A stretch of 64,000 bases of DNA from Erythroxylum novogranatense. Its lineage: Eukaryota > Streptophyta > Magnoliopsida > Malpighiales > Erythroxylaceae. The position numbers and the translations under genes are program-made. The stretch spans positions 62,745,567 through 62,809,566 of the forward strand of contig CM057227.1 in assembly GCA_029891385.1 (NCBI GenBank). The letters are read 5' to 3'. Every line of letters starts with the position of its first letter. Position 1 is the first letter of the stretch. This document shows positions 48,600-59,779 of this stretch, piece after piece. The notes beneath the pieces were generated by a model, which was not told the DNA's origin, ran no database searches, and was given only the letters and a program-made list of their open reading frames with translations.

Positions 48600-49434
48600 G
48601 TTATATAAAATTTATGCCGACAATGTGATTCGTAGGTGTGTCCCTGAGATGAAATGCCTAACGTTTTGACTCGATGTCATAGTTCAGTGTATACAGGACA
48701 TTATGGAGTGAACAAGATGGTGGATCATATCTTAAAATATGGGTTCTATTGGCCAAGTTTGTTCAAAGGTGCCCAAAACTTTGTGCTACAGTGTGATAGA
48801 TGTAAGAGAGTGGGCATCATATCAAAGCGGGATGAGATGCCACTTTCAAACATCATGGAATTAAAAATATTTGATGTGTGAGGCTTGAATTTTATGGGAC
48901 CATTCTCATCCTCCTTAGGTAGTATATACATATTGGTTGGAGCTAATTATGTTTCGAAGTGGATTGAAGCGGTCATAGCTACTCCAATCAATGATGCAAG
49001 GTGGGGCAAAGATTTATCAAGAAGATTTTTATTAGATTAGGAGTGCCTAGAGCGATAATAAGTGATAGAGGGAGTCATTTTTGCAACAAACCCTTTGAAG
49101 CTCTATTGAAAAGATACAATATTCATCATAGAATGGCTAACCCTTACCACCCCCAAACCAGTGGCTAAGTGGAGGTGGTGAATAGAGAGTTGAAGAAGAT
49201 TTTGGAGATGGTAGTGAGCACTTCAAAAAAGGATTGGGCTTTGAAGTTAGATGACACCTTATGGGCTTACATCACAACTTTCAAAACACCTATGGGTACC
49301 ACATCATATCATCTTATGTATGGCAAGGTTTGCCAAGCATCGGGCTTATTAGGCCATTAGGAAGTTGAACATGGATTGGAAGCTAGCAGGTGTGAAGAGA
49401 TTGTTACAACTTGATGAATTGGAAGAGTTAAGAT
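48600..49434 (+). pseudogene. Gypsy integrase, interrupted by Sirevirus B
   Basis: Zinc-binding region with 'HSSVYTGHYGVNKMVDHILK' and 'CDRCKR', then the core ('FDV.GLNFMGPF', 'YVSKWIEAV', 'SDRGSHFCN', 'GVPRAIISDRG'). The 'HPQTSG.VEVVNRELKKIL' glutamate region and 'WAYITTFKTPMGTTSYHLMY' follow. One stop (taa) sits in 'TSG.VE'. The reading frame is cut at 49434 by the Sirevirus B LTR and resumes at 58848 once the 5-bp duplication is discounted. Confidence 0.88.
49430..49434. other. Left 5-bp target duplication of Sirevirus B
   Basis: aagat, identical to 58843-58847. Five bp is the standard duplication for copia elements. Confidence 0.9.
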
Positions 49435-50484
49435 TGTTAAGTCAAACCAGACTTTACATATTAAATAATTTTGATGACAAACAAAGAGAAATATACAAAT
49501 GAAAAGTAGATGGACGCATGCGAAGTAAAAAACAGCTGAAGGAGTAAAAATCAGCCAAAGTAAAAATCAATTGATCTGAGAAAAGCGGGCCAAGCTTTAC
49601 AAAAATGCATTGAAGCTTTACAAGAGAAAAGCGATTTTAAGCTTTACAAGAGAAAAGCGGGGAAGCTTTACAAGAGAAAAGCGACGGAAGCTTTACAAGA
49701 GAAAAGCGGGCGGAAGCTTTACAAAAAATGCATCAAGCTTTACAAGAGAAAAGCGAGGGGCGTTACAAGAAAAAATAGACGGAAGCTTTACAAGAGAAAA
49801 ACAGCCGATACAAAATGTCAGACGGAAGAAAGAAACATCAGTTTGAGTTAGTTCTGAGTCAAACTGAATAACCGTTTCTTTCAAGAATCAAGCGAGATAA
49901 TCAAGAAAGCAGTTGAAGACCCGACTATAAATAAGAGTCGAGATTGAAGAAGAAACAACTTTATGCAACTTTATGAAACTTCATGAAACTACGAGTATTC
50001 AACGTTTGATTTTCGATTATCGAGAGAAAAATTGTGAACGATATTTCGAGTGAGCGAAGTGTTAAGAGCATTTCTATTGTAACAAGCTCTTTACTATTCT
50101 TTCAATTAGAAAGTGTTACGAGATAGCCCAAGAGGCTAAGAGTAAAATAATACTTGCACGTAAAGAGACACGAGAGACTCGATCGAAAGAATACTTGTAA
50201 ACAATTGAGAGATAGTGAAATCTCGTAAGGATATCGAGGATCGGGCGTAGCCCACGGTTTGGGGTGAACCAGATAAAACTGCTGTGTTTCTCTCTACTCT
50301 CATATTACTTATATCGTATTCTTCAAAGTTAACAAAGTTTTCAAACTAGTTACGAATTGATTTACGATAAGTTTTCGAAAGAACAAGTATTTTTAAGGGA
50401 TTAAGAAAAGTTTATCACAATTCAACCCCCTTCTTGTATCTTGATCATATTATTGTTCAATATATTAACGTGTGATTCACTTCA
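49435..50484 (+). repeat. 5' LTR of Sirevirus B (1,050 bp)
   Basis: TG start (tgttaagtcaaaccagac) and CA end (gattcacttca). Contains a ~22-bp variable-number repeat (gaagctttacaagagaaaag, 49590-49805), a TATA-like ctataaataagag at about 49924-49936, and 'cccacggtttggggtgaacc' near 50248. Confidence 0.95.
49590..49805. repeat. LTR minisatellite, gaagctttacaagagaaaag unit (5' LTR)
   Basis: About nine imperfect units of 20-24 bp. The same array, longer and differently arranged, is in the 3' LTR at 57902-58165. Confidence 0.9.
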
Positions 50485-50486
50485 AT

Positions 50487-50497
50487 TGGTATCGAGC
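50487..50497 (+). other. Primer-binding site (initiator tRNA-Met type)
   Basis: tggtatcgagc begins two bases after the LTR end. It matches the usual plant copia site tggtatcagagc with one base lost. Confidence 0.8.
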
Positions 50498-50539
50498 ACG
50501 GTGTTCAAGAATCACTCTAAAAAGTGTGAATTAAAGAAA

Positions 50540-51530
50540 ATGGTGGAATCACACGATATTGTCAAGGAGCTTGATCACAAGACCTCCAGCATTCAATGGT
50601 GAAGACTACCACTATTGGAAGGACCGGATGAGATTGTTTATCGAATCTACTCACATTGACCTTTGGGACATCATCGAGAACGGACCATACACACCTGAAG
50701 ATGATGATAAAAATCCAATTCCACGAGAAAGATGGACAGTTGAGCAGAAAGCAAGATTTCAACTAAACTCCAAGGCGAAATTTTTCTTGAGTTGTGCATT
50801 GAACAGAAGCGAGTATGACAAAGTTCATGGATGCGACACTGCCAAAGAAATGTGGGATACATTATCAATTGCACATGAAGGAACAAATCAAGTCAAGGAG
50901 TCCAAGATAAGCATTCTGGTGCATCAGTACGAGTTGTTTAAAATGAAAGAAGAAGAGACCATTGATCAAATGTTTGGAAGATTTCAAACAATTGTTAATG
51001 GACTAAAAGCTCTTGGAAGAATGTACAACAGTCAAGATCATGTTCGAAAGATTTTGAGGAGTCTGCCAAAAAGATGGAGACCCAAAGTAACTGTTGTACA
51101 AGAAGCCAAAGACTTAAGCGTACTGAAGCTTGATGAATTGCTTGGATCGTTGAAGATACACGAAGTAGAGCTTGATGCGTAAGATAAGCCCAAGAAAGAG
51201 AAGTCCATAAGCGCTCAAGCGGTCAAATGAATCACAAGATCCGAAGAAGAAGACAAAGAGGAATACATCAAAGGCATTAAAGATTGAAGAATCAAAGGAT
51301 GATGATTCCAGAAGTCGAATCAATCAAGTGATGAAGGCGATGAGCTATCTTTCATTTCAAGAAAGATAAGAAGAATGTGGAAAAAGAAGTCCAAAGGAAA
51401 TTCAACATTCAAAAGGAACAATGGCAAAGACGATGGAAAATCGAAAGCATCTATTACATGTTATGAATGCAATAAGCGGGACATTACAAGTCCGAGTGTC
51501 CAATGTTGAAAAGACAACCCAAAAGAGTAG
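50540..51530 (+). pseudogene. Sirevirus B gag
   Basis: The natural start is probably ATG 50540 (MVESHD), shifted from the main frame 50559-51182 by an early indel. The 207-codon frame contains the copia gag domain ('PPAFNGEDYHYWKDRMRLFI', 'AHEGTNQVKESKISILVHQY', 'FGRFQTIVNGLKALG', 'LRSLPKRWRPKVTVVQEAKD'). A zinc-knuckle region (CYECNK...) lies in shifted frames at about 51455-51520. Confidence 0.85.
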
Positions 51531-52149
51531 GGATAACAAGAAAAGCATGATGGCAACGTGGAGGATCTGGATTCATCAGAATCAAATACAAGCTCAGAAG
51601 CGTCAGAACATGCTAACATATGTCTGGTAGCTGAAGAAGAAAGTGATGAAGAGGTAACTTCTAGCCGTGATAATATACAAGATGCATACTCAGAATTGTT
51701 AGAGGATTCTCATGCTATTCAAAAGCAAGACAAGTCAGTTGAAGAAGAAATATGTAGAAAACCTCAAACATACTCATAAGATAGAGAGTGAGAATATAAA
51801 TCGAGAAAGCAAGTTGAGGAACCGAATAACAACAAAGTTATAGATAGATACGAAGAGATTAAGCAGTTGAAATCGAGAATCAATAATCTCTCGATTGATC
51901 TAGCTAAATTTAGATAGTACAAAAAGATGAATGAAATGCTAGGAAAATGCGACATCCGAGTGATAAAAGCTGGATTAGGGTTTGCTAAAAATAAGTCTCG
52001 ACATTACGTGAAATCAATTGTTCAAAAGATAAGAAAAGATATCAATCGGGTTTTCAAAAGGTCATCAACGTTTTCATTCTACGTCTTATTATCATTCATT
52101 ACACCATACTAACCCTAAAGGACCCAAGAGAATCTGGGTACCTAAAATA

Positions 52150-53160
52150 AGATAATATCTCCTACGAAATCCTTCTTTGGAAGAACCAAAAGCACCATTA
52201 GTATTTGGACAGTGGATGCTCGCGTCACATGACGGGAAAAAGGTCTATGTTCCTAGATCTTCAGTACAAGAAAGGAGGTTCGGTAACTTTTGGAGACAAC
52301 AAGCAGGGCAAAATAATCGGGATTGGTAAGATTGGTAAGAATTCCCATGCATGCATTAACAACGTACTGCTAGTTGATGGTATAAAGCATAACTTGATAA
52401 GTATTAGTCAATTATGTGATTCTGGTTTTGAAGTTACATTCAACCAAAACTTTTGTGAAGTCAGAAACAAAGATGGTTCTGTTTTCTTTTCGGCCAAAAG
52501 ACGAAACAATCTTTACAAAATTGATTTAGACGATTTTCAGTCTCAAAATATTTCATGTTTTTTATCTACTGAAGAAGAAAGACTGATCTGGCATAAAAAA
52601 CTAGGTCATGTCAGTTTTAAACATATTTCAAAACTTTTGAAACATGATTTGGTAAAAGGTTTGCCACAAATTTGTTTTAACAAAGATTTCTTTTGAGAAA
52701 GTTGTCGAAAGGAAACAAGTTAAAACCTCTTTCTCTTGAAAACATTTCAAACTTCATCTAGACCACTAGAGTTGTTACACATGGATTTATTTGGTCCAAC
52801 AAGGACAATAAGTCTTGGTGGAAAGAAGTATGAACTTGTTATTATTGATGATTTTACAAGGTTTTGTTGGATACTTTTTCTGGCACATAAAGATGAATCT
52901 TTCAAGTGCTTTAGAAACCTTTCCATGAGGTTACAGAATGAAAAAGGATTGTCTATAGCCAGCATAAGGAGTGATCATGGTGGAGAATTCAAAATGAGAA
53001 GTTTAGAGTATTCTGCGAAGAAAATGGAATTTTCATAACTTCTCCTTGAGGACTCCATGCAGAATGGAGTTGTTGAAAGAAAGAATAGGACGATTCAAGA
53101 GATGGCAAGAATAATGTTGTGCGAGATGAATCTTCCTAAATATTTCTGAGCGAAGTCATC
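52150..53160 (+). pseudogene. Sirevirus B protease and integrase
   Basis: 52205-52696 opens with the protease active site 'MDSGCSRHMTGKRSMFLDL' and includes the integrase zinc region 'WHKKLGHVSFKHISKLL'. After a shift, 52736-53038 carries the core ('LELLHMDLFGPTRTISLGG', 'SIRSDHGGEF'). The glutamate region ('GVVERKNRTIQEMARIM') follows in another frame. Catalytic D, D and E are all recognisable. Three or more shifts or stops block a single polyprotein. Confidence 0.88.
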
Positions 53161-53199
53161 AATACAAAGATGCTATATTCGAATAGAGTGTTATCGCGA

Positions 53200-55192
53200 C
53201 CAATCTTGAAGAAAACTCCTATGAGTTGTGGAATGGAAGGAGACCAAACATTTCTTATTTCCATCCTTTCGGTTGCAAGTGCACTATTCTGAACACAAAG
53301 GAAGTTCTGGACAAGTTTGATGCAAAGACTCTTGCAGGAATATTTCTAGGTTATTCTCTCACCTCAAAGGCATTTAGAGTCTACAACCTCACCTCAAAGA
53401 ATGTTGAAGAAACTATTCATGTCAAGTTCGATGATAATTCTCAACCCAATAAGGAAGAGGAATCAGATAATGATGTTGTTTCAGTGCCTTTGACGGAGTA
53501 CAAAGAAGTATCTTCATAAGAAACACTATATGACGAAAAGAAAGACATTTTGAAGAATTTGGAGTTAAAGAAAGATTGGAGATACAAAAGTTCTCATCCT
53601 AAAGAGTCAATCATTGGAGAAACCTCAGAAGGTGTACGAACAAGGTCCAAGTTCAGAAGAGAAGCCAATGTAGCATTTATATCTGAAGTAGAACCTAAGA
53701 AGATTGATGAAGCTCTAAAAGATGAAGCATGGATACTAGCTATGAAAGAGGAGTTGAATCAATTCTGTAGAAATAAAGTCTGGACCTTAGTTCCTAAACC
53801 TGAAAAGAAATCCATTGTTGGTACGAGATGGGTATTTAAGAATAAACTAGACGAATCAGGAAAAGTAAGTCGCAACAAGGCAAGATTAGTAGCACAAGAC
53901 TATAATCAGCAAGAAGGAATAGACTACAATGAGACATATGCTCCAGTAGCAAGACTTGAAGCAATAAGGATACTGCTTGCATATGCGGTTTGCCATGACA
54001 TAAAGCTTTTTCAGATGGATGTAAAAAGTGCATTTCTGAATGGTTTTATAGATGAAGAAGTCTATGTTAAGCAACCTCCGGATTTGAGGACATAAAGTAT
54101 CCAGATCATGTCTCAGATTTCATAAAGCCTTATATGGATTTGAACAGGCCCTAGAGCATGGTATGATCGTGCTGAGTTCATTTCTTATAGAAAATGGATT
54201 TACTAGAGGTAAAGTAGACAAAACTCTTTTTAGGAAGAACTTGAGTAATGATTTCATTATTGTGCAAATTTATGTTGATGATATTATTTTTTGTGAAACT
54301 TCAAGAAGGTTATGCATGAGTTTTGAAAATCGGATGAAAAATGAATTTGAGATGAGCATGATGGGTGAGTTAAAATTCTTTCTTGGATTGCAAGTAAAGC
54401 AAACTAAGGATAAGTTTTTTATCCATCAACAAAAATATCTTAAAGAATTGTTGTCTAAGTTTGATATGTGCAGTGTTAAACATATGTCTACCCCGATGCA
54501 TCCTTCAAACTTGTTGTCAAAAGACGAAAGTGGTAAGAAGGTGGATCAAACCCTATTTAGAGGATGATTGGTTCTTTGCTTTATCTTCTGCAAGTAGACC
54601 GACATTCTAATCGGTGTATGCTTGTGTGCAAGGTTTCAGCCGATCCTAGAGAATCTCATTATATTCTTGTAAAAACGAATTTTGAGATATCTCGCAGTAC
54701 TACCGATCTTTGCTTAATGTATGAGAAAGGTAAAATTTCAGGTTGAATGGATATTGCGATGCGGACTATGCGGTGATAGGATCGAAAGGAAGAGCACGAG
54801 TGGTGGTGTCACTTTCTTGGACCAAACACGTGTGTCATGGTCAAGCAAGAGACAAAGCTCGATTGCATTATCAATCGCCGAGCGAATATATATCCGCCGA
54901 AGTTGTTGTTCACAAGTATTGTGGATTAAGTATCAATTGGAGGACTATTCAATACAAGAAGAAGAGATTCCAATATCTGCGACAACACCAGCGCCATCGA
55001 CTTGTCAAAGAATCCAATTCAACATTCAAGGGTGAAGCACATAGAAGTCGACATCATTTCTTGAGAGATTACGTTCGAGAAGAAAGTCGTCGATCTACAA
55101 TTCATAGAAACAAAATTTCGATGGCGGATATCTTCACAAAACCACTAAGTGAAGATCGCTTTAAAGAAATCGACGCAACCTCAAAATGGTGA
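53200..55192 (+). pseudogene. Sirevirus B reverse transcriptase and RNase H
   Basis: 53226-53519 is the integrase C-terminal/linker region ('FHPFGCKCTILN', 'AGIFLGYSLTSKAFRVYN'). 53550-54095 begins RT ('TLVPKPEKKSIVGTRWVFKN', 'QQEGIDYNETYAPVARLEAI', 'MDVKSAFLNGFIDEEVYV'). 54163-54567 has the palm motif 'IYVDDIIF' and 'MSMMGELKFFLGLQVKQT'. 54564-55192 is RNase H in alternating frames ('SKRQSSIALSIAE', 'ADIFTKPLSEDRF'). Several single-base shifts separate the pieces. Confidence 0.9.
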
Positions 55193-55197
55193 TGTTA

Positions 55198-55430
55198 ATG
55201 CACCATTCATCCGGTTTTCATAAAGACAAGATAGATGAGCGGAGGAGTTAACGGACCATTCATCGGTTTTCAAAAAGACAAGATGCATGCAGACGGAGGA
55301 ATTAACGGACCATTCATTTGGTTTTCATAAAGACAAGACAGACAGACGGAGGAGTTAACGGACCGGTCATCGGTTTTCAAAAGACAAGAGATAGGCGGTG
55401 GAGTTAACGGTTTGATCATCTAATTTTTCA
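55198..55430 (+). repeat. ~55-bp tandem repeat in the pol/3'-ORF spacer of Sirevirus B
   Basis: Four to five imperfect copies of a unit with gttaacggaccattcatcgg, ttttcaaaaagacaaga and agacggagg. The equivalent spacer in Sirevirus A (about 1090-1140) has a single 'actaacggcgtcag' remnant. Confidence 0.8.
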
Positions 55431-55671
55431 AAAAAAGCGGTGGAGCAATGGAATTAACGGCGTTAGGCTGTTTGAGATATAAAACTTCCTTCACAAGAAA
55501 AAGTTTTAGAGGAAAAAGTCATCGATCATCGAGAAGTACAATCGTTCTAGAATTAGCTATAATATCCCTAAAAGCGACATTTGGGATTTCTACCAATTGA
55601 GAAAATTGCTAGCTCTCTTAAAATCTCTCGAAATTTCTTGAAGCAAGTTCCTACTCAATCGAATCAGCAAG

Positions 55672-57533
55672 ATGAATGTCAAGCCTATTTTGCGAGTTGA
55701 TCCAGGATCGGACTGGAGAAGATTGGTAAACTTCGAAGAACTAAGAAAAGAACAGATGGATATAGAGCCGGAGATAATGGCGGCAGGATGGAGAAACTTC
55801 TTTCAAATACGAGATGAAGTCTATTTACAAGAAGTTTATGAGTTCTGGAAGAATACTAAGTCGATAAGCGATACAATCGTGTCGTATGTAGACACACACT
55901 CTGTTATAGTAACGAAAGAGTTACTGGAGAAAGTCACTGAATGTCCGATGGATGGAGTTCAACCCATTAATATGGTGAAATGGATGACTAAGCTTAAGAT
56001 GAACGAAGATGAAGTTAGTCGTCAACTTTATGGAGAAAATAACCCAACTGAAAGGAGAGCCTCTTGGCTGGTACCAAAGGCAAGGGTATTGTTCGCGATT
56101 CTATGTGACTGTGTTTTACCAAGAATAGGTTCACGACATCAGGTCACTACCCTTGATGAACAATGTATCTTTCATCTTCTGAATCATCACCCAATAGATT
56201 TACCATTTTTGATTTATCAGTACATGGTAAAATCAATAAAGGATACGAACACTTGTCCTTATGGGATGTTGTTGACAAGAGTGTTCAGAGAATCTGGCAT
56301 CAGATTGGAAAGGGGAAAGAAAATGAGTGCAACAAAAGAAAGAAGTCCAACAACAGAAACAAAGTCTAAAAAGGTACGATAAGAAAAGACTGTTGTTGAT
56401 ACTTCAGAAAAGTCTGTTGCTAATACGGTTGAAATTGCTGAAGTTAATGTGGAAGCTGTTACTGGTAATCTTAAGGATACTCACAATGTCCTTGACAATC
56501 CAATGTTTGAAGAAGTAGTTTCTACTACCTTTCAGTCTTCACTTGTTCGCAAACAGATTGCTACACATGTTATGGGACAAAGGTTAGTCAAAAGTCTTGA
56601 GTGTGATGACTAATGTTCCATCCCAATATTTAACTTTTCAAAGAGAAAGTTGGGAACACAGATTGGTTGTCACGAGAGGAGAAGAAGACCAAATCTGTCA
56701 TCATCAAGAGACAAACCAAAGAGATTTGTGAAAGCCTTCTTCAAATCGGTGAAATTTGATAACAACATTCTACATCGATGGATAGGGGTTATAAAATTTC
56801 TATGATCAATCAAGAGAGTTGGAGAACCATATCCACGAGCCATTTGGAGGCGTCTTACTTCTTATCCAATCTTGGACGATCTGATAATCAAGGTGGTACG
56901 ATTTACAACCACCAAATTTTGTTGAGCGCAAGTGTGAAGAGAAACTGAAGCTGAAAGTTCAACGAAACCGGTTTTGGATGACATGACTTCTGATCAGATT
57001 GCAGAAGCAGTGCAATTGATTGATGAAGCATGTGAAAAGAAAAGAAGTGGAAGTTCTATCTGCATTTATCAAGATCCGAGAACAAGCCAAACTAAGGCTT
57101 CAGAGATGATCCACAGGAGGCACTATCGAAAAAATTCAAGATGTCGTTCTTTTCGATTGGGAACTTAAATTGTTCTTATAGTATTTTACAGAACATTCTG
57201 CAAAATCGTCCTCTATGGGAGATCAACTCAATTGCAGAAGCTATGCCTTGGCTTGGAAGCATATATCAACGTATACGTGATTCCTATGATCTTGATATTC
57301 CTGAACAAGCTGTATATGTCCCTCCGCCTCTTCTCCAAATTATTGAACCACATGTCTCAAACATGGAAGCCTATACAACAACAGTTGCTATTGTTGAAAA
57401 ACAAGTTGTTGAGACAGAATCGTCGACTGCTGCTAAATCATTAACTTTAAAGAAACAAGTTCAGAAACTTGATAAGGAAATGAAGAAGATTAAGAAGATG
57501 CTGAAAAAGTTGGTGAAGCAGTCTGGGAAATAA
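55672..57533 (+). pseudogene. Sirevirus B 3' extra ORF (Transposase_32 / env-like)
   Basis: The start ATG 55672 is supported by a 236-codon open frame to 56382 ('LRVDPGSDWRRLVNFEELRK', 'FFQIRDEVYLQEVYEFWKN', 'RRQLYGENNPTERRASWLVP', 'LDEQCIFHLLNHHPIDLPFL', 'YGMLLTRVFRES'). This matches Sirevirus A and resembles the putative plant transposon protein domain. Shifted pieces continue through 56974-57168 ('DDMTSDQIAEAVQLIDEACE'). 57141-57533 ends with a lysine-rich coiled coil ('LTLKKQVQKLDKEMKKIKKM'). No signal peptide or membrane span is obvious. Function unknown; conservation between A and B suggests it was once under selection. Confidence 0.75.
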
Positions 57534-57738
57534 TCTGTTTTTGATTAATAACAAATAGGAAGAGAAGGAAGAATGAGAAGGGAGAAGGAAGAATGAGAAT
57601 GGAGAATCAGCTGAAAGGAAAAGATAGAAGAAATTTTGAAAGCGTATGCGGTTATTTTGATCTATTAATACTTCAGATATGTGATACTTTTCATAATTTG
57701 ATACATTTCATATTTCTATTTCATAATATTTGTTATCA

Positions 57739-57754
57739 TAAAAAAGGGGGAGAA
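57739..57754 (+). other. Polypurine tract of Sirevirus B
   Basis: aaaaaagggggagaa directly before the 3' LTR. Confidence 0.85.
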
Positions 57755-58842
57755 TGTTAAATCAAACCAGACTTTACGTATTAAATAATTTTGATGACAA
57801 ACAAAGAGAAATATACAAATGAAAAGTAGATGGACGATGCTAAGTAAAAAACAATGAAGGAGTAAAATCAGCCAAAGTAAAAATCAGTGACTGAGAAAAG
57901 CGGGCGGAAGCTTTACAAAAAGCGCATGAAGCTTTACAAAAATGACGGAAGCTTTACAAGAGAAAAGCGATTAAGCTTTACAAAAGAAAAGGCATTTTAA
58001 GCTTTACAAGAGAAAAGCGATTTGGAAGCTTTACAAGAGAAAGGATTTGAAGCTTTACAAGAGAAAAGAGGCGGAAGCTTTACAAAAAATGACGGAAGCT
58101 TTACAAGAGAAAGCGACGCAGGCGTTACAAGAAAAAAGAGGAAGCTTTACAAGAGAAAAGCGGCCGATACAAAATGTCAGACGGAAGAAAGAAACATCAG
58201 TTTGAGTTAGTTACGGAGTCAAACCGAATAACCGCTTCTTTCAAGAATCAAGCGAGATAATCAAGAAACAGTTGAAGACCCGACTATAAATAAGAGTCGA
58301 GATTGAAGAAGAAACAACTTTATGCAACTTTATGAAACTTCATGAAACTCGAGTATTCAACGTTTGATTTTCAGATTATCGAGAGAAAATTGTGAGCGAT
58401 ATTTCGAGTGAGCAGTGTTAAGAGCATTTCTATTGTAACAAGCTCTTTACTATTCTTTCAATTAGAAAGTGTTACGATAGCCCAAGAGGCTAAGAGTAAA
58501 ATAATACTTCGTAAAGAGACCTGGAGAGGCTCAATCGAAAGAATACTTGTAAACAATTCGAGATAGTGAAATCTCGAAGGATATCGAGGATCGGGCGTAG
58601 CCCACGGTTTGGGGTGAACCAGATAAAGCTAACGTGTTTCTCTCTACTCTCATATTACTTATATCGTATTCTTCAAAGTTAACAAAGTTTTTCAAACTAG
58701 TTACGAATTGATTTACGATAAGTTTTCGAAAGAACAAGTATTTTTTAAGGGGATTAAGAAAAATTTTATCACAATTCAACCCCCCCTTCTTGTGTATCTT
58801 GATCATATTATTGTTCAATATATTAACGTGTGATTCACTTCA
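57755..58842 (+). repeat. 3' LTR of Sirevirus B (1,088 bp)
   Basis: Partner of 49435-50484. Same termini. Length differs mainly through the ctttacaagagaaaag array (57902-58165) and many 1-3-bp indels. Confidence 0.95.
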
Positions 58843-58847
58843 AAGAT
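58843..58847. other. Right 5-bp target duplication of Sirevirus B
   Basis: aagat, as at 49430-49434. Confidence 0.9.
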
Positions 58848-59138
58848 TTGATGTTTATGAAAATGCCAAGTTGTACAAGGAAAGGGCAAAGAAGTGGCAT
58901 GATGCTCACATTAAAAAGGAGTTTAAGAGTGGGGACTTAGTGGTTTTATTCAATTAACGACTTCGATTATTTCCCAGAAAGCTCAAGTCAAGATGGAGTG
59001 GCCCCTTCAAGGTCCTTCAAGTGTTTCCTCATGGAGCTTTGGAGTTAGAAAATGACAAGGGCGAAGCATTCAAGGTCAATGGGCATTGATGCAAACCATA
59101 CTATGGAGGGACATACTCACAAGAAAGGGAAGTTATTG
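58848..59138 (+). pseudogene. Gypsy integrase C-terminal part, continued
   Basis: The frame from 49434 continues here ('FDVYENAKLYKERAKKWHD', 'FKSGDLVVLF', then a stop, '[20 protein letters not shown]', 'GEAFKVNGH'), the C-terminal DNA-binding part of gypsy integrase. Homology ends near 59100 and the next element begins at about 59138. Confidence 0.88.
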
Positions 59139-59599
59139 TAGGAAAATCCCGGTGTGTGCATCACATGCACACGGTGCGAAAAAACAAAAATTTTTTGTTC
59201 CGGGACCTTCCCGAAAGCCAGGATGCATATGTCTATATAACAAAGTCAAATCATAACGACCAAAGGAGACCGTCTCTAACGGTATCCACGCAGAGATCGG
59301 AGAACCTAACCGAGGCAAACCCTTTGACCCGGGAATAGCTAGAACAAGGGAGAGAGTGCTAGCTCTTACCTTGTTCTTGGAGAGCTTGGGAGAACGATGG
59401 TGAAGAAGCTTGGAAAGGAGAGAAGCTTGAAGATCGATGAAGAAGAATGGAGATGATGGTGAGAGAAGAGAGGAAAGCCTTTTTATTCTTCAAACCCTTC
59501 CTCTTTAACCAACGACCATCTCATTCTATCTCCATATGCCATTTGTCTTTAACTTTTAAAGACATTAAATGCAAAAGTGGATTTGTTTTCCACGTTAGT

Positions 59600-59649
<50 letters not shown>

Positions 59650-59760
59650 ATGTCTTCTCATCCTCCTTTCAACGTAAAAGATATATATATATATATATAT
59701 TAATTACTTACTTAATTAATTAATAAGATATATATATATATATATAAATGCTGAAGTGGT
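59139..59760 (-). repeat. Putative 3' LTR of copia element 3
   Basis: Starts exactly where gypsy homology ends. The minus-strand terminus would be ...gattttcctaca, a CA end. No paired LTR in the window, so this is inference from position and termini. A palindromic gtgtgtgcatcacatgcacac lies at the edge (59151-59171). Confidence 0.4.
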
Positions 59761-59779
59761 CCAGTCTCAGCAATATCTA

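Larger units (their letters stand above)
49435..58842 (+). mobile_element. Sirevirus B (Ty1/copia), complete with both LTRs
   Basis: 9,408 bp: 5' LTR, tRNA-Met primer site, gag, protease, integrase, reverse transcriptase, RNase H, tandem-repeat spacer, extra 3' ORF, polypurine tract, 3' LTR, and a matching 5-bp target duplication. Structure is complete but coding regions carry many single-base shifts and some stops. Inserted sense to, and within, the gypsy integrase. Differences between the two LTRs are numerous, many being 1-3-bp indels and repeat-number changes. Confidence 0.95.
43396..59138 (+). mobile_element. Ty3/gypsy element (Athila/Tat-like), split by Sirevirus B
   Basis: Order: LTR (43396-44754), primer-site-like sequence, gag, protease, reverse transcriptase, RNase H and integrase to 49434. 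After the Sirevirus B insertion come the integrase C-terminus and an abrupt end at about 59138, where copia 3 sequence begins. No 3' LTR is present. The gag, protease and RT phrases are those of plant Athila/Tat elements. Many stops and frameshifts indicate an old copy. It is itself inserted in the RTE LINE. Confidence 0.85.

Noticed and set aside
49610..49846. Lysine/arginine-rich frame in the Sirevirus B 5' LTR
   Set aside because: Translation of the ~22-bp LTR minisatellite; the 3' LTR copy gives a different product.
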